A stretch of DNA of 64,000 nt from Sporisorium sorghi (GCA_023212695.1 JALCCG010000008.1:124001-188000); one strand, 5' to 3'. Positions 51,846 through 60,547 are shown, counted from the stretch's first letter. Notes: a model not told the origin generated them from the sequence alone. Numbers and translations: made by a program.

Positions 51846-52544
51846 GTGAGCGGGAAGATTTTAATTGTAGAGGATGAAGTGAAAATATCCCGCTTGCTTG
51901 AAATCGAGCTGGAGAGTGAAGGTTATCAAGTGACCAAGGCGGATAACGGACTGGATGCGCTGGAGGCTTACCGCAGTCAGGACGTGGATTTGATATTGCT
52001 GGACGTCATGCTGCCGGGGATGAGCGGGATCGAGCTGCTTCGTCGGATTCGTGCGCATGATACGCACACGGCCGTGCTGCTGCTGACTGCCAAGAGCTCT
52101 GTTGAGGATAAAGTGTCAGGGCTTGATCTTGGAGCCAACGATTATATTACGAAGCCGTTTCAGATCGAAGAGCTGCTGGCGCGGATTCGTGCGGCATTGC
52201 GGCTTCAGGGGGCCCAGCATTCGGCAGAGCAGTCAGACGGGGAGTGGCTTACGGCTGCGGACCTGAAATTGAATGAAGGCACGCGTGAAGTCATTCGCGA
52301 TGAACGAAGAATGGATCTGACGCCGCGCGAATTCGACCTGCTCGTATACTTGCTGAAGAACAAACGGCAGGTGCTGAATCGCGAGCAGATTCTTGCCGCC
52401 GTATGGGGATATGATTACTACGGCGATACCAACGTCGTTGATGTATACATACGCTATGTCCGCAAAAAAATCGATCAGGACGGCAAGCCGGAGCTTATTC
52501 ACACCGTTCGCGGTGTCGGCTATGTGCTGAAAGATACCCCATGA
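51846..52544 (+). CDS. OmpR-family response regulator (YkoG-like)
   Basis: GTG 51846 with GGGAGGG five bases upstream gives a 232-residue protein beginning MSGKILIVEDEVKI. Receiver marks are EDE (residues 9-11), phosphoacceptor Asp53 in LLDVMLP, Thr in LLLTAKSS and Lys in YITKPF; the winged helix contains DLTPREFDLLVYLLKNKRQVLNREQILAAVWGYDY. The stop overlaps the kinase start by four bases. The following two PepSY protein genes are the same context as Bacillus ykoG-ykoH-ykoI-ykoJ, so they are the likely targets. Confidence 0.93.
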   Translation: MSGKILIVEDEVKISRLLEIELESEGYQVTKADNGLDALEAYRSQDVDLILLDVMLPGMSGIELLRRIRAHDTHTAVLLLTAKSSVEDKVSGLDLGANDYITKPFQIEELLARIRAALRLQGAQHSAEQSDGEWLTAADLKLNEGTREVIRDERRMDLTPREFDLLVYLLKNKRQVLNREQILAAVWGYDYYGDTNVVDVYIRYVRKKIDQDGKPELIHTVRGVGYVLKDTP

Positions 52545-53893
52545 AGCTGAGCAGCAAAATCCACCTCTATTCGTCGGTGCTGATGGCTGTCATCCTGATT
52601 GTCATGAATTTATGCATCTATTATGTGTTCAGCAAAATGTCGCTGGACAGCCAGCTGAAACAGGCGGAGGTTGAGGCGTCCAGCATAGCCCGGGGCATGG
52701 CACATTCAGCCGCTGCCATTCCCGTCGGTGATTTGCTGCGAAGCTATGTACCAGCTGACGGGAAGATTCAATTCGTCCCGGCGGACAGCAAGGTCAAATC
52801 TCCGTTTGTGACCTCCTCCGGCGAGGAGATGGAAGGGCTCAAGCTGCCGTATAACATCAATAAGCAGGTAAAGCAGATTTCGTATGAAGGCATGCGTTAC
52901 GTGATGGTTTCCATGCCGGTGATTTGGAGTGACGGGGCTGTTTACAACATCCAAATTTCCCGCAGCCTGGCCGCAACGATGGAGACGCTGCAGGCACTCC
53001 GAATCGTACTGGTGGCCGTAACCGCCATAGGACTTGTCCCGATCGTGGTTTCTACGCGGGTGCTGGGGAGATTGATCATGCAGCCGATCACGGGCTTGAT
53101 CCATACGATGCAGGATATTCGTCAAAGCGGCCGCTTCCGGCGAATCGAGCTGAAGGAGAAATCCAAGGACGAGCTGGTTGAGATGGGCGCTGCGTTTAAC
53201 GACATGATTACGCTGCTGGAGAGCAATCACGCCAAGCAGGAGCAATTTGTATCCAACGCTTCCCATGAGCTGAAGACACCTCTGACCATTATTGAGAGTT
53301 ACGCAAGCTTGTTGAAGCGTCGTGGAATGGATCGGCCCGAATTGTTCATGGAGTCGGTTGAAGCGATTCACTCTGAGGCCATTCGAATGAAGGAAATGAC
53401 GGAGCAGCTGCTGCTGCTTGCCCGCAATCAGGAGCAGTGGCAAGTCGAGATGGAGCAGGTGGATCTTGTTGCATTGTCGGAGTCCTCGGCGCGTGCTTTT
53501 CGCGATGCCTACAATCGCACGGTGGAGATTAAAGCCGATGGTGAGGTTCTCGGCTGGACAGACAGCCGCAGGCTGAAGCAGCTCTTGTTCATTCTGCTGG
53601 ATAATGCGCGTAAATACAGTGACGAGCATATGATCATCGAGATTGGAAACCAATCATCCGAGGCCTATATCCGGGTTATCGACCGCGGAATCGGAATAAC
53701 TAAAGACGAGCTGGAGCATGTGTTTGACCGCTTCTACCGGGTGGACGAGGCCCGCGGCCGCCGCGGCGGAGGGGCGGGGCTCGGCTTGTCCCTAGCGAAG
53801 GATATAGCAGCAGCCATCTCTGCCGTTGTGGAGCTGGACAGCCTGCCTGGCGTGGGCACAACAGCCACGATTCGCATGAGGGCCTCCCAATAG
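52541..53893 (+). CDS. sensor histidine kinase (YkoH-like)
   Basis: The 450-residue kinase has helices at about residues 10-31 and 150-173 with an extracytoplasmic domain of about 120 residues between, a HAMP linker (MQPITGLIHTMQDIRQSGRF), the phosphoacceptor His in NASHELKTPLTIIESYASLLKRRG, an N box LLDNARKYSD, and G boxes DRGIGI and GGGAGLGLSLAKDIAAA. It overlaps the response regulator by four bases and precedes two PepSY-domain genes. The external signal is unknown. Confidence 0.92.
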   Translation: MKLSSKIHLYSSVLMAVILIVMNLCIYYVFSKMSLDSQLKQAEVEASSIARGMAHSAAAIPVGDLLRSYVPADGKIQFVPADSKVKSPFVTSSGEEMEGLKLPYNINKQVKQISYEGMRYVMVSMPVIWSDGAVYNIQISRSLAATMETLQALRIVLVAVTAIGLVPIVVSTRVLGRLIMQPITGLIHTMQDIRQSGRFRRIELKEKSKDELVEMGAAFNDMITLLESNHAKQEQFVSNASHELKTPLTIIESYASLLKRRGMDRPELFMESVEAIHSEAIRMKEMTEQLLLLARNQEQWQVEMEQVDLVALSESSARAFRDAYNRTVEIKADGEVLGWTDSRRLKQLLFILLDNARKYSDEHMIIEIGNQSSEAYIRVIDRGIGITKDELEHVFDRFYRVDEARGRRGGGAGLGLSLAKDIAAAISAVVELDSLPGVGTTATIRMRASQ

Positions 53894-53909
53894 AAGAAAA
53901 GCACCCTTT

Positions 53910-53932
53910 TCTCATCGAATTCTAACCAAACT
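53910..53932 (+). promoter_or_regulatory. motif shared with the second PepSY promoter, candidate response-regulator site
   Basis: TCATCGAATTCTAACC and a few flanking bases agree at 16 of 23 positions with the region at 54641-54663. A TATACT hexamer at 53937-53942 could be the -10 element, placing this motif over a poor -35 region, as in promoters activated by OmpR-type regulators. Confidence 0.45.
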
Positions 53933-53975
53933 GCGCTATACTGACGGAAAAGACGAATGTGTTCGAGGTGATTAG

Positions 53976-54620
53976 ATGCGTAAAAAAGTCAGTTTGCTGC
54001 TGGGTGTCGTTCTCGTGGTGGCTGTTATGATCATTGTGAATGCGGTCTGGAGTCCGTTCAGCCGTTCGACGGAGGCCATGTCACAGGCTGAAGCCGTTCG
54101 TGGGGTATTGGAGCAATACCAGGGCGGTGAAATTATAAAAGCATCCCTGGAAGGTGAGATGTACCGGATGGAGCTTCAATCGGATACCGGAAAGTACGAG
54201 CTGACAGTGGATGCCCGTAACGGGGACATCGTGTCCATCAAACCACTGGACCAAGCGGAAGTGAAGCCGAAGCCGGAGCCGGAGCCGGTTGACCCCGTGC
54301 AGCCACCGGATCAGGATAACCCCCCCAAGCCGGGAGAGAACGGTGGGGAGGGAACAACAGGCGGCGAAAGCGGAAACGGTACAGGGATCAACAACCCCGA
54401 GCCGCCTAAAACGATGATTACCAAAGAACAGGCGACCAAACTCTCCTTAGGGAAGGTAGCGGGAACGGTTGAAGACGTGGAGTATCGCGAGAGCAAGAGC
54501 AGCCGTTACTATCTGGTGGAGATTGAGCGGGAAGATGGACGGGAAGCAACCATTCAAGTCCATGCGATTACAGGCGAAATTATGACGATTACATGGGACG
54601 ACGATGATGACGATGAATAA
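53976..54620 (+). CDS. PepSY domain membrane-anchored protein
   Basis: A 214-residue protein with an N-terminal signal anchor (MRKKVSLLLGVVLVVAVMII), a degenerate first PepSY-like region (SQAEAVRGVLEQYQGGEIIKASLEGEMYRMELQSDTGKYELTVDARNGDIV), a Pro/Glu/Gly-rich linker (~100-145) and a second PepSY domain (ITKEQATKLSLGKVAGTVEDVEYRESKSSRYYLVEI), ending in a run of seven acidic residues. PepSY domains bind or inhibit peptidases outside the membrane or bind metal. It follows the YkoGH-like pair by 82 bases with its own promoter region. Confidence 0.85.
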   Translation: MRKKVSLLLGVVLVVAVMIIVNAVWSPFSRSTEAMSQAEAVRGVLEQYQGGEIIKASLEGEMYRMELQSDTGKYELTVDARNGDIVSIKPLDQAEVKPKPEPEPVDPVQPPDQDNPPKPGENGGEGTTGGESGNGTGINNPEPPKTMITKEQATKLSLGKVAGTVEDVEYRESKSSRYYLVEIEREDGREATIQVHAITGEIMTITWDDDDDDE

Positions 54621-54640
54621 TGAGAGGGTATTTCACATTT

Positions 54641-54663
54641 TATCATCGTTTTCTAATCTTTCT
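54641..54663 (+). promoter_or_regulatory. second copy of the PepSY promoter motif
   Basis: TCATCGTTTTCTAATC with flanks matches the copy at 53910-53932 (TCATCG-NN-TTCTAA-N-C core). It lies 77 bases before the second PepSY gene start. Confidence 0.45.
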
Positions 54664-54739
54664 CTCGGAGTGCTCTCATTTTGAACGTTTATATTAGGTT
54701 TGTAGAGATAACCAAGAGAGTATAGAGGAGGCGTAAGAT

Positions 54740-55381
54740 ATGAAAAAAGGAACATTGTGGGCAGGTGCGCTGTCCGTGGCAATCGCGGCAAGTGGAGTAT
54801 ACGGTTATAACGCTGTGCAGGCGGCAGGATCAGAAAAGGCCCCGGCAGCGAAAACCCAGGCGGCAGCGAAGCAGCAGCTGATCGGTATGGAGAAGGCAGA
54901 GCAGTTGGCACTGGCCGCTGCCAGCGGTAAAGTGGAGAGCATTGATATCGACCGCAAAAAAGGCAAGCTGGTCTATGATGTGGAGATCCAGCAGAAAAAC
55001 CGGGATGTGGATGTATGGATTGATGCCTACACAGGCAAATCCCTCGGTGTTCGGGTAGACCAGGACGATGATGATAATGACCGCGACAACATTCCCGCCA
55101 ATCTGATTGGTGCCGGCAAGGCTTCTGCTATTGCAGTCCAACATGTTAAGGGCGGGACTGCTGTGGAAGTGGATTTGGACCAAGATGACGGCAAATGGGT
55201 GTATGACGTTGAAGTCAAGACAGCCAAAGGGTCGTCTGAGGTAGAAGTTCATGCCGTCAGCGGCAAAGTGATCAAGGCAGAGAATGAGAAGCATGACGAC
55301 CACGATGACGATGACGACCACCATGACCGGGATCATGATGATGATCGTGACGATAACGATAACGATCGTGATGACGACTAA
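54740..55381 (+). CDS. secreted PepSY protein with Asp/His-rich tail
   Basis: The 213-residue product has a signal peptide (MKKGTLWAGALSVAIAASGVYG, to about NAVQAAG) and two PepSY-type repeats (GMEKAEQLALAAASGKVESIDIDRKKGKLVYDVEI and GAGKASAIAVQHVKGGTAVEVDLDQDDGKWVYDVEV), each followed by the typical D-A-x-TGK or H-A-VSGK end. The last 35 residues are almost only Asp, His, Arg and Asn (about residues 178-213), which suggests divalent metal binding. AGGAGGCG precedes the ATG. A long perfect terminator follows. Confidence 0.87.
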   Translation: MKKGTLWAGALSVAIAASGVYGYNAVQAAGSEKAPAAKTQAAAKQQLIGMEKAEQLALAAASGKVESIDIDRKKGKLVYDVEIQQKNRDVDVWIDAYTGKSLGVRVDQDDDDNDRDNIPANLIGAGKASAIAVQHVKGGTAVEVDLDQDDGKWVYDVEVKTAKGSSEVEVHAVSGKVIKAENEKHDDHDDDDDHHDRDHDDDRDDNDNDRDDD

Positions 55382-55415
55382 GCCGTTTTTCATCCTCACG
55401 GAATAGATGCATAAA

Positions 55416-55458
55416 CGAACAGGCGGGGGTATGGTTTCCCCCGCCTGTTCGCTTTTTT
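55416..55458 (+). terminator. terminator of the PepSY region
   Basis: A 14-bp perfect stem, CGAACAGGCGGGGG (55416-55429) with CCCCCGCCTGTTCG (55438-55451), then six T residues. Confidence 0.95.
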
Positions 55459-55641
55459 CATGATGGCACCTGAATGGTCGTTCTGTTCATCTGAAACCAA
55501 GATGCCCTCATATTTAGAGTGAAATCAGGGGAAATTGATAAGGAAGCTTCTCTATACTTATGAAGGCAAGTCCAAGGATAGATGTTTTTGCCAGCATTAC
55601 AGGTTATAATGGAACCAGACAACGACCGGGAGGGATATACC

Positions 55642-55959
55642 TTGAGTGATCTTTTTAAAAAAGCAATCTCGTTAGGATTGGGCCTTACCGTAGTCAGCAA
55701 GGAAAAAGTAGAGAAAGTCGTGGATGATTTGGTTAAACGCGGGGAGCTTGCTCCTGCGGAGTCCAAGGCACTTGTGAACCGTCTCGTGGAACGCGGCGAA
55801 GAAGAGCAGTCGCAGATCAAGACGTATATTTATGAACAGGTGCAGCGTGTATTGTCCGAGCTGGACGTACCTAAAGAGAGTGATGTCGCCAGCCTGGAAC
55901 AGCGCATTGCCGCTCTGGAGAAGAAGGTCGTAGAACTGGAAGGATCGCAGCAGGAATAG
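55642..55959 (+). CDS. phasin-like coiled-coil protein upstream of a UbiB-family kinase
   Basis: The TTG at 55642 has GGGAGGG six bases upstream and gives a 105-residue protein, MSDLFKKAISLGLGLTVVSKEKVEKVVDDLVKRGEL, then a coiled-coil end (SDVASLEQRIAALEKKVVELE). This resembles the polyhydroxyalkanoate granule-associated/phasin-like family common next to aarF/ubiB genes in Firmicutes. The stop codon is directly followed by the next gene's ATG without a spacer, so the two are a tight unit. The function of the pair is not settled. Confidence 0.8.
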   Translation: MSDLFKKAISLGLGLTVVSKEKVEKVVDDLVKRGELAPAESKALVNRLVERGEEEQSQIKTYIYEQVQRVLSELDVPKESDVASLEQRIAALEKKVVELEGSQQE

Positions 55960-57630
55960 ATGGCGGTCCGAATCCGACATGCCGGACGTTACCGGGAAAT
56001 CGCCATGGCGCTCATGCGTCATGGCTTTGGCTATATGGTGGAGGAGATGGGACTGTTTCATGTCCTGTCGCTGCCGGTCCGCTGGAGTTCCAGGGAGCAG
56101 CCGGAGACCATCACCTTAGGGGAACGCATCCGGCGGGTGCTTGAGGATCTTGGGCCGGCATTTGTGAAGCTTGGCCAACTGGCGAGTACAAGATCCGACC
56201 TGCTGCCAGACCATATTATCCAGGAATTGGTGAAGCTGCAGGAGCGGGTTCCTCCTTTTTCTTCTGCCAGCGCGCGGGAGCTGATTGAGCAAGAATGGGG
56301 AATGCCGATTGACGACGTATTGAGTGAGTTTGAAGAGAAGCCGCTGGCTGCTGCCTCGATTGGGCAGGTTCATGCCGGGAGGCTGAAGTCTGGAGAATGG
56401 GTAGCGATCAAAGTTCAGCGGCCGGGCGTAGCCCGAATGATCGGCCGTGACTTGGAGATATTACGGGATTTAATCTCGATTGCCGAGCGTCACTGGGAAT
56501 GGGTCAAGCTGTACCGGGTGGACCGGATTGTTGACGAATTTGCCAGAGCCATGATGGCAGAGCTGGATTACAGCCATGAGGCCCGAAATGCAGAGAAGGT
56601 TGCATCGCAGATGACGGAGCATGAATTTATCCGCATTCCGCGGATTTATTGGGAGTACACGTCATCGAAGGTGCTGATGATGGAGTATGCGGAGGGTCTT
56701 ACGTTAAGCCGGCGGCAGGAGATTGTAGCCAAAGGACATGATCTGAAGGCTATCGCGGAGCATCTGATTGACGGCATGCTGCAGCAGATTTTTCTTGAAG
56801 GGTTCTTTCATGCGGACCCTCATCCCGGGAATCTGCTCGTCCGAGAGGACGGGAAGCTGGTTTTTCTGGATTTCGGGCTGGTCGGACAGCTCAGTGAGAG
56901 TATGAGGGATCATCTGTCCGGACTCATTATTGCGCTGATGCGGCGGAATTCGGAAGGGATGATCCGGGCAATTTCCAGAATGGGCTTGATCCCGGAGGAT
57001 TGTGATATGGACTCCCTGCGGTCCGATATGGACCGGCTGCGGGGAGAATATTATGATGTTCCATTCTCCCAAGTGCGTATCGGCAAGGCGCTGACGGATT
57101 TGTTTGCCGTAGCTCAGCGCCATCAGATTATGCTGCCTCCGGATCTGACACTGCTGGGCAAATCATTGCTGACGCTTGAAGGGGTCATCGAGATGCTGGA
57201 TCCGAATCTCAGCATTATCGATATGGCGGAGCCTTTTGGACGAAAGCTATTGAAGAAGCGGTATAATACCCGCCGAATCGGCAGGAAGGTGCTGGATGGG
57301 GTAGCGGGTCTTGCGGAGAGTTTGCTTGATCTGCCTGGACAGGCCAGACAGCTGTCGGCTCTGATCAGCAAAGGGAAGCTGCGGGTGGAGATCAGCGTTC
57401 CGGAGCTGCAAGCGTTGATGCGCAAGCTGGATCAGATCAGTAACCGGCTGTCTTTCAGCATTGTACTTCTCGCTTTCAGCATTATTATGGTTGGCTTGAT
57501 TATCGGTTCGTCACTCAGTCGGGAGCCGATGATGCTGTGGAGCTTCCCGGTAATCGAAGTCGGATTCATTGTAGCCCTGCTCATGGTCGCATGGCTGCTG
57601 TATGCGATATTCAAATCCGGGAGGTTCTAG
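55960..57630 (+). CDS. ABC1/AarF/UbiB family atypical kinase
   Basis: The 556-residue protein has the UbiB-type kinase-like domain: the KxGQ motif in VKLGQLASTRSDLLP, the Ala-rich nucleotide loop AAASIGQVH, VAIKVQRPG (Lys), ELDYSHEARNAE, HADPHPGNLL (catalytic-loop Asp and Asn) and LDFGLVG. Two C-terminal hydrophobic helices (about residues 498-550) anchor it. Members are ATPases or kinases linked to quinone or isoprenoid lipid handling. It starts immediately after the phasin-like stop. Confidence 0.92.
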   Translation: MAVRIRHAGRYREIAMALMRHGFGYMVEEMGLFHVLSLPVRWSSREQPETITLGERIRRVLEDLGPAFVKLGQLASTRSDLLPDHIIQELVKLQERVPPFSSASARELIEQEWGMPIDDVLSEFEEKPLAAASIGQVHAGRLKSGEWVAIKVQRPGVARMIGRDLEILRDLISIAERHWEWVKLYRVDRIVDEFARAMMAELDYSHEARNAEKVASQMTEHEFIRIPRIYWEYTSSKVLMMEYAEGLTLSRRQEIVAKGHDLKAIAEHLIDGMLQQIFLEGFFHADPHPGNLLVREDGKLVFLDFGLVGQLSESMRDHLSGLIIALMRRNSEGMIRAISRMGLIPEDCDMDSLRSDMDRLRGEYYDVPFSQVRIGKALTDLFAVAQRHQIMLPPDLTLLGKSLLTLEGVIEMLDPNLSIIDMAEPFGRKLLKKRYNTRRIGRKVLDGVAGLAESLLDLPGQARQLSALISKGKLRVEISVPELQALMRKLDQISNRLSFSIVLLAFSIIMVGLIIGSSLSREPMMLWSFPVIEVGFIVALLMVAWLLYAIFKSGRF

Positions 57631-57631
57631 C

Positions 57632-58201
57632 CTAGCCGGCAGATTCGGCTCTGGCTCGCTTGCGCTGCTGCACCCAGGTTTGGACCCCGATCAGGATCCA
57701 CTCAATCAGGTGGAAGAACAGCGCAATGAACAGCGGTTGCAGCCAGCCTCCGATCGGAATGGCCGGTATCAGCAGGGACACGATGTATAGCAGAACCGTA
57801 TCGAATGCAATCGTAACGGCTTGCTTGATATAGATGGAGGCGTCCTTGCGAAGGAGCAGCCGCAGCAAGGCGATGACCAATGGGTGAATAAGGCTCTCGA
57901 AGATCAGGAATCCGATCAGAACGATGAGCGAGAAGCCCAGCAATACGCCATTGCTGTCGAAGGCAAGGGTGTCGCCGGATCCCGCTGGGTCGGGCAATGG
58001 GAACCATCCCGCATATAACATAGCGAAGAGCTCAAGCGGTATAATAATGAAGGCTGATAACAGCGGGATAAGCCACAGCTTCTTACGGAAGGGAACATGG
58101 GGCTCCCCGTCACGCCGCGATATGTAATTGATCATCAGATTGATAAGGCCGAACAGGATCAGCAGGATGAGTGCTGTCAGGATGAGCTGTACGTTGTTCA
58201 T
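57632..58201 (-). CDS. hypothetical membrane protein
   Basis: The 189-residue protein has four to five hydrophobic helices (residues ~5-25, 43-65, 85-108, 125-150, 152-170) and a basic tail (QQRKRARAE). GAGGAGGTG lies about seven bases before the ATG on the minus strand. It converges with the UbiB-type gene, the two stops almost touching, and is divergent from the DEAD-box helicase gene. No family was recognised. Confidence 0.7.
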   Translation of the reverse strand: MNNVQLILTALILLILFGLINLMINYISRRDGEPHVPFRKKLWLIPLLSAFIIIPLELFAMLYAGWFPLPDPAGSGDTLAFDSNGVLLGFSLIVLIGFLIFESLIHPLVIALLRLLLRKDASIYIKQAVTIAFDTVLLYIVSLLIPAIPIGGWLQPLFIALFFHLIEWILIGVQTWVQQRKRARAESAG

Positions 58202-58406
58202 TTCGGAGCACCTCCTCGCTTAGTGTAAACTGGATATCTATATGTTGACATTACCAAAGTCAGGGACGTTTGTCAGTTTCTTTACAACTAGAACGATTCC
58301 GAAGGACATTTTGTTGGGACTAATACAGGTTATGCGTGATATCCAGCCAAACCAGTATAGAAGATAAACGCAGCAGATGCTAAAAAATTATAATGAGGTG
58401 GAACGT

Positions 58407-60086
58407 TTGCCGAACTTTCAACAACTGGGTATTGACGAACAAAGAGTAAGGAAACTGAAGGAGCAGGGAATTACGGTGCCGACTCCGGTGCAACAAGAGA
58501 GCATCCCGCTGCTGATCGATGGAAAAGATGTTATCGCCCGGGCACGCACCGGCACCGGGAAGACGCTGGCTTTCATGCTGCCGATTCTGCAGCAGATCGA
58601 TCCCAAGCGGGCGTATCCGCAGGCGCTCATTATTGCGCCAACGCGGGAGCTGGCATTGCAAATTACGGAAGAAGCCAAGAAGCTCACAGCCGGAGAGCCG
58701 GATGGCATTAAGATTCTGGCGGTATATGGCGGGCAGGACGTGGAGAAGCAGCTGCGCAAGCTTGAGGGCGGGCGCCACCTGATCATTGGCACACCGGGAC
58801 GTCTGCTGGATCATTTACGCCGCGGCACGCTGGAGCTGGGCGGTGTCAAACAGCTGGTGCTGGATGAAGCCGATCAGATGCTGCATATGGGCTTCCTGGA
58901 TGATGTGGAGGCGCTGATTCACGCACTTCCATATCGGCGTCAGACGATGCTCTTCTCTGCCACGATGCCTGCCGGGGTGAAGCAGCTGGCTGGAAACTAT
59001 ATGAATCAACCGGTTGATATAGTCATTAAAGGAGCCTCCCCGATTCCGCTGGAGCAGATTCAGCAGGTAGTGGTCGAGTGTACGGACCGCTCGAAGCAGG
59101 ATGCCTTGCGTACGATGATTGAGCAGTATAACCCGTTCCTGGCGATTATCTTCTGCCGGACGAAGCGCAGAGCGAGTATCTTGAATGATGCGCTGCTGGC
59201 CCATGGCTACCAGTCGGACGAGCTGCACGGGGACCTGTCCCAGGCGAAGCGGGAAGCGGTGATGAAGCGATTCCGGGATGCCAAGCTCCAGCTGCTGGTG
59301 GCAACGGACGTTGCTGCCAGGGGGCTTGACGTGGAAGGCGTTACGCATGTATTTAACTACGACATGCCTCATGATGTCGAGAGTTACATCCATCGCATCG
59401 GACGGACCGGACGGGCCGGGGGTAACGGAATGGCGATCACCTTCGCGGCTGGCAAGGACCTTAATGACCTGCAGCGAATTGAAGAAGGAATTTCCCTGCG
59501 TTTAAAGCGTGTGCGTTATGACTCTGGTGCTGGCAGCCTTCGGGAAAGCACTGGCGATTCAGGCAGGGATGCAGGCAGACCGAGAAACGCAAGAAGTGTC
59601 TCCTCACTCGAATCCGATAATGAACGTGGACAAGGCAGAGGCCGTGCGGATCGTGGGACGGGCTCCGGGCGGAGCCGGGGTAACCATTCTGGAAGCGCGC
59701 GCGGCGAGCAGAGCCGGGGAAGAGGCGAGTCGTCACGCCGGGATGAGCGTGGAACTGGCCGGGTCAGCAGCCGCGAGGGTCGCGCAGTCGAAGGCCGAGG
59801 ACCGTCACAGGCTGGTGGACGTGGTGGCAGCAGCCGCGGGGGTCGCGCAGGCGAAGGCCGAGGACCGTCACAGGTTGGTGGACGTGGCGGCAGCAGCCGT
59901 GAAGGTCGCGCAGGCGAAGGCCGTGGGCCGTCACAGGCCGGAGTGCGCGGCAGCAGCAGCGGACGCGGGCAATCCAGGACCGAAAGCCGGGGGAGTCAGA
60001 ACAGTCGCGGTGGTCAAGGCGGTACTCGTAATTCCGAAGGCCGCGGTGCAAGAGGCCAAGGCGGCGGACGGCGCGGCGGGCGTTAA
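58407..60086 (+). CDS. DEAD-box RNA helicase with long RGG-type C-terminal tail
   Basis: An ATP-dependent RNA helicase of 559 residues if it starts at TTG 58407, which has GAGGTGG six bases before it; the ATG at 58377 has no ribosome site. Helicase motifs are the Q motif (PTPVQQESIPLL), motif I ARTGTGKT, PTRELA, TPGRLLD, DEAD in VLDEADQMLHMGF, SATM, and motif VI HRIGRTGRAG. From about residue 375 the chain is Arg/Gly/Ser-rich with 21-residue repeats (core EGRGPSQ-GGRGGSS), a typical RNA-binding tail of CshA/DeaD-type helicases used in ribosome assembly and cold adaptation. Confidence 0.95.
   Translation: MPNFQQLGIDEQRVRKLKEQGITVPTPVQQESIPLLIDGKDVIARARTGTGKTLAFMLPILQQIDPKRAYPQALIIAPTRELALQITEEAKKLTAGEPDGIKILAVYGGQDVEKQLRKLEGGRHLIIGTPGRLLDHLRRGTLELGGVKQLVLDEADQMLHMGFLDDVEALIHALPYRRQTMLFSATMPAGVKQLAGNYMNQPVDIVIKGASPIPLEQIQQVVVECTDRSKQDALRTMIEQYNPFLAIIFCRTKRRASILNDALLAHGYQSDELHGDLSQAKREAVMKRFRDAKLQLLVATDVAARGLDVEGVTHVFNYDMPHDVESYIHRIGRTGRAGGNGMAITFAAGKDLNDLQRIEEGISLRLKRVRYDSGAGSLRESTGDSGRDAGRPRNARSVSSLESDNERGQGRGRADRGTGSGRSRGNHSGSARGEQSRGRGESSRRDERGTGRVSSREGRAVEGRGPSQAGGRGGSSRGGRAGEGRGPSQVGGRGGSSREGRAGEGRGPSQAGVRGSSSGRGQSRTESRGSQNSRGGQGGTRNSEGRGARGQGGGRRGGR
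59778..59966 (+). repeat. tandem repeat, three copies of 63 bp, in the helicase RGG tail
   Basis: Three in-frame units start at 59778, 59841 and 59904, each encoding GRA-x-EGRGPSQ-x-G-x-RG and a Ser-rich end; the third diverges after about 45 bp. Because the unit is 21 codons long, gain or loss of a copy would keep the reading frame. Confidence 0.85.
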
Positions 60087-60180
60087 GTATTGAGGGAATT
60101 TTCAGGAGAAACCTGTTTCAATTCGGATGAGCACGGTTAAGTACAGAGCGTTACCTAGTCGAAGACAAGGAGGCGTTATC

Positions 60181-60531
60181 ATGTCTGAACATAATCATGT
60201 TGTGAATAAGAATGGTGAGCTGGATGTGAGTAAGGTTGACCATGCGCTGGACCGAATTGACGATGGGGATAAGGAGCGGATTCTGGCTGACTTCGATGCC
60301 TTCCAATCCTATTTGAACAAGCGAATTCAGCTTGCTGAGAGCATCGGTTTGAATGAAGAGCAGCTCGCTCAGGCCGCAGAGAAGGTAGCAGGTTACCTGG
60401 CGGCAAATGAGGAGCCCCGTAATTCCGAGGAGAAGCTTCTTCAGGAATTATGGAAGGTTGGTACACAAGCGGAGCAGCATCAGCTGGCTCATCTGCTTGT
60501 TAAACTGGCTCAGAACCGTACGGCTCAGTAA
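60181..60531 (+). CDS. DUF3243 family protein (YmfJ-like)
   Basis: ATG 60181 has AAGGAGG at 60168-60174; the upstream in-frame ATG at 60127 is not used. The 116-residue protein has a helical DUF3243 core, DFDAFQSYLNKRIQLAESIGLNEEQLAQAAEKVAGYLAANEEPRNSEEKLLQELWKVG, close in pattern to Bacillus YmfJ, with an N-terminal acidic extension and a C-terminal HLLVKLAQN. The family's function is unknown. A terminator follows. Confidence 0.85.
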   Translation: MSEHNHVVNKNGELDVSKVDHALDRIDDGDKERILADFDAFQSYLNKRIQLAESIGLNEEQLAQAAEKVAGYLAANEEPRNSEEKLLQELWKVGTQAEQHQLAHLLVKLAQNRTAQ

Positions 60532-60547
60532 GGCGAAGAATGAAACG

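Noticed and set aside
59509..60093. 194-codon plus-strand frame in a second frame of the helicase tail
   Set aside because: The 63-bp repeats and high GC keep all frames open; the product is an Ala/Val/Asp-rich repeat with no start signal.
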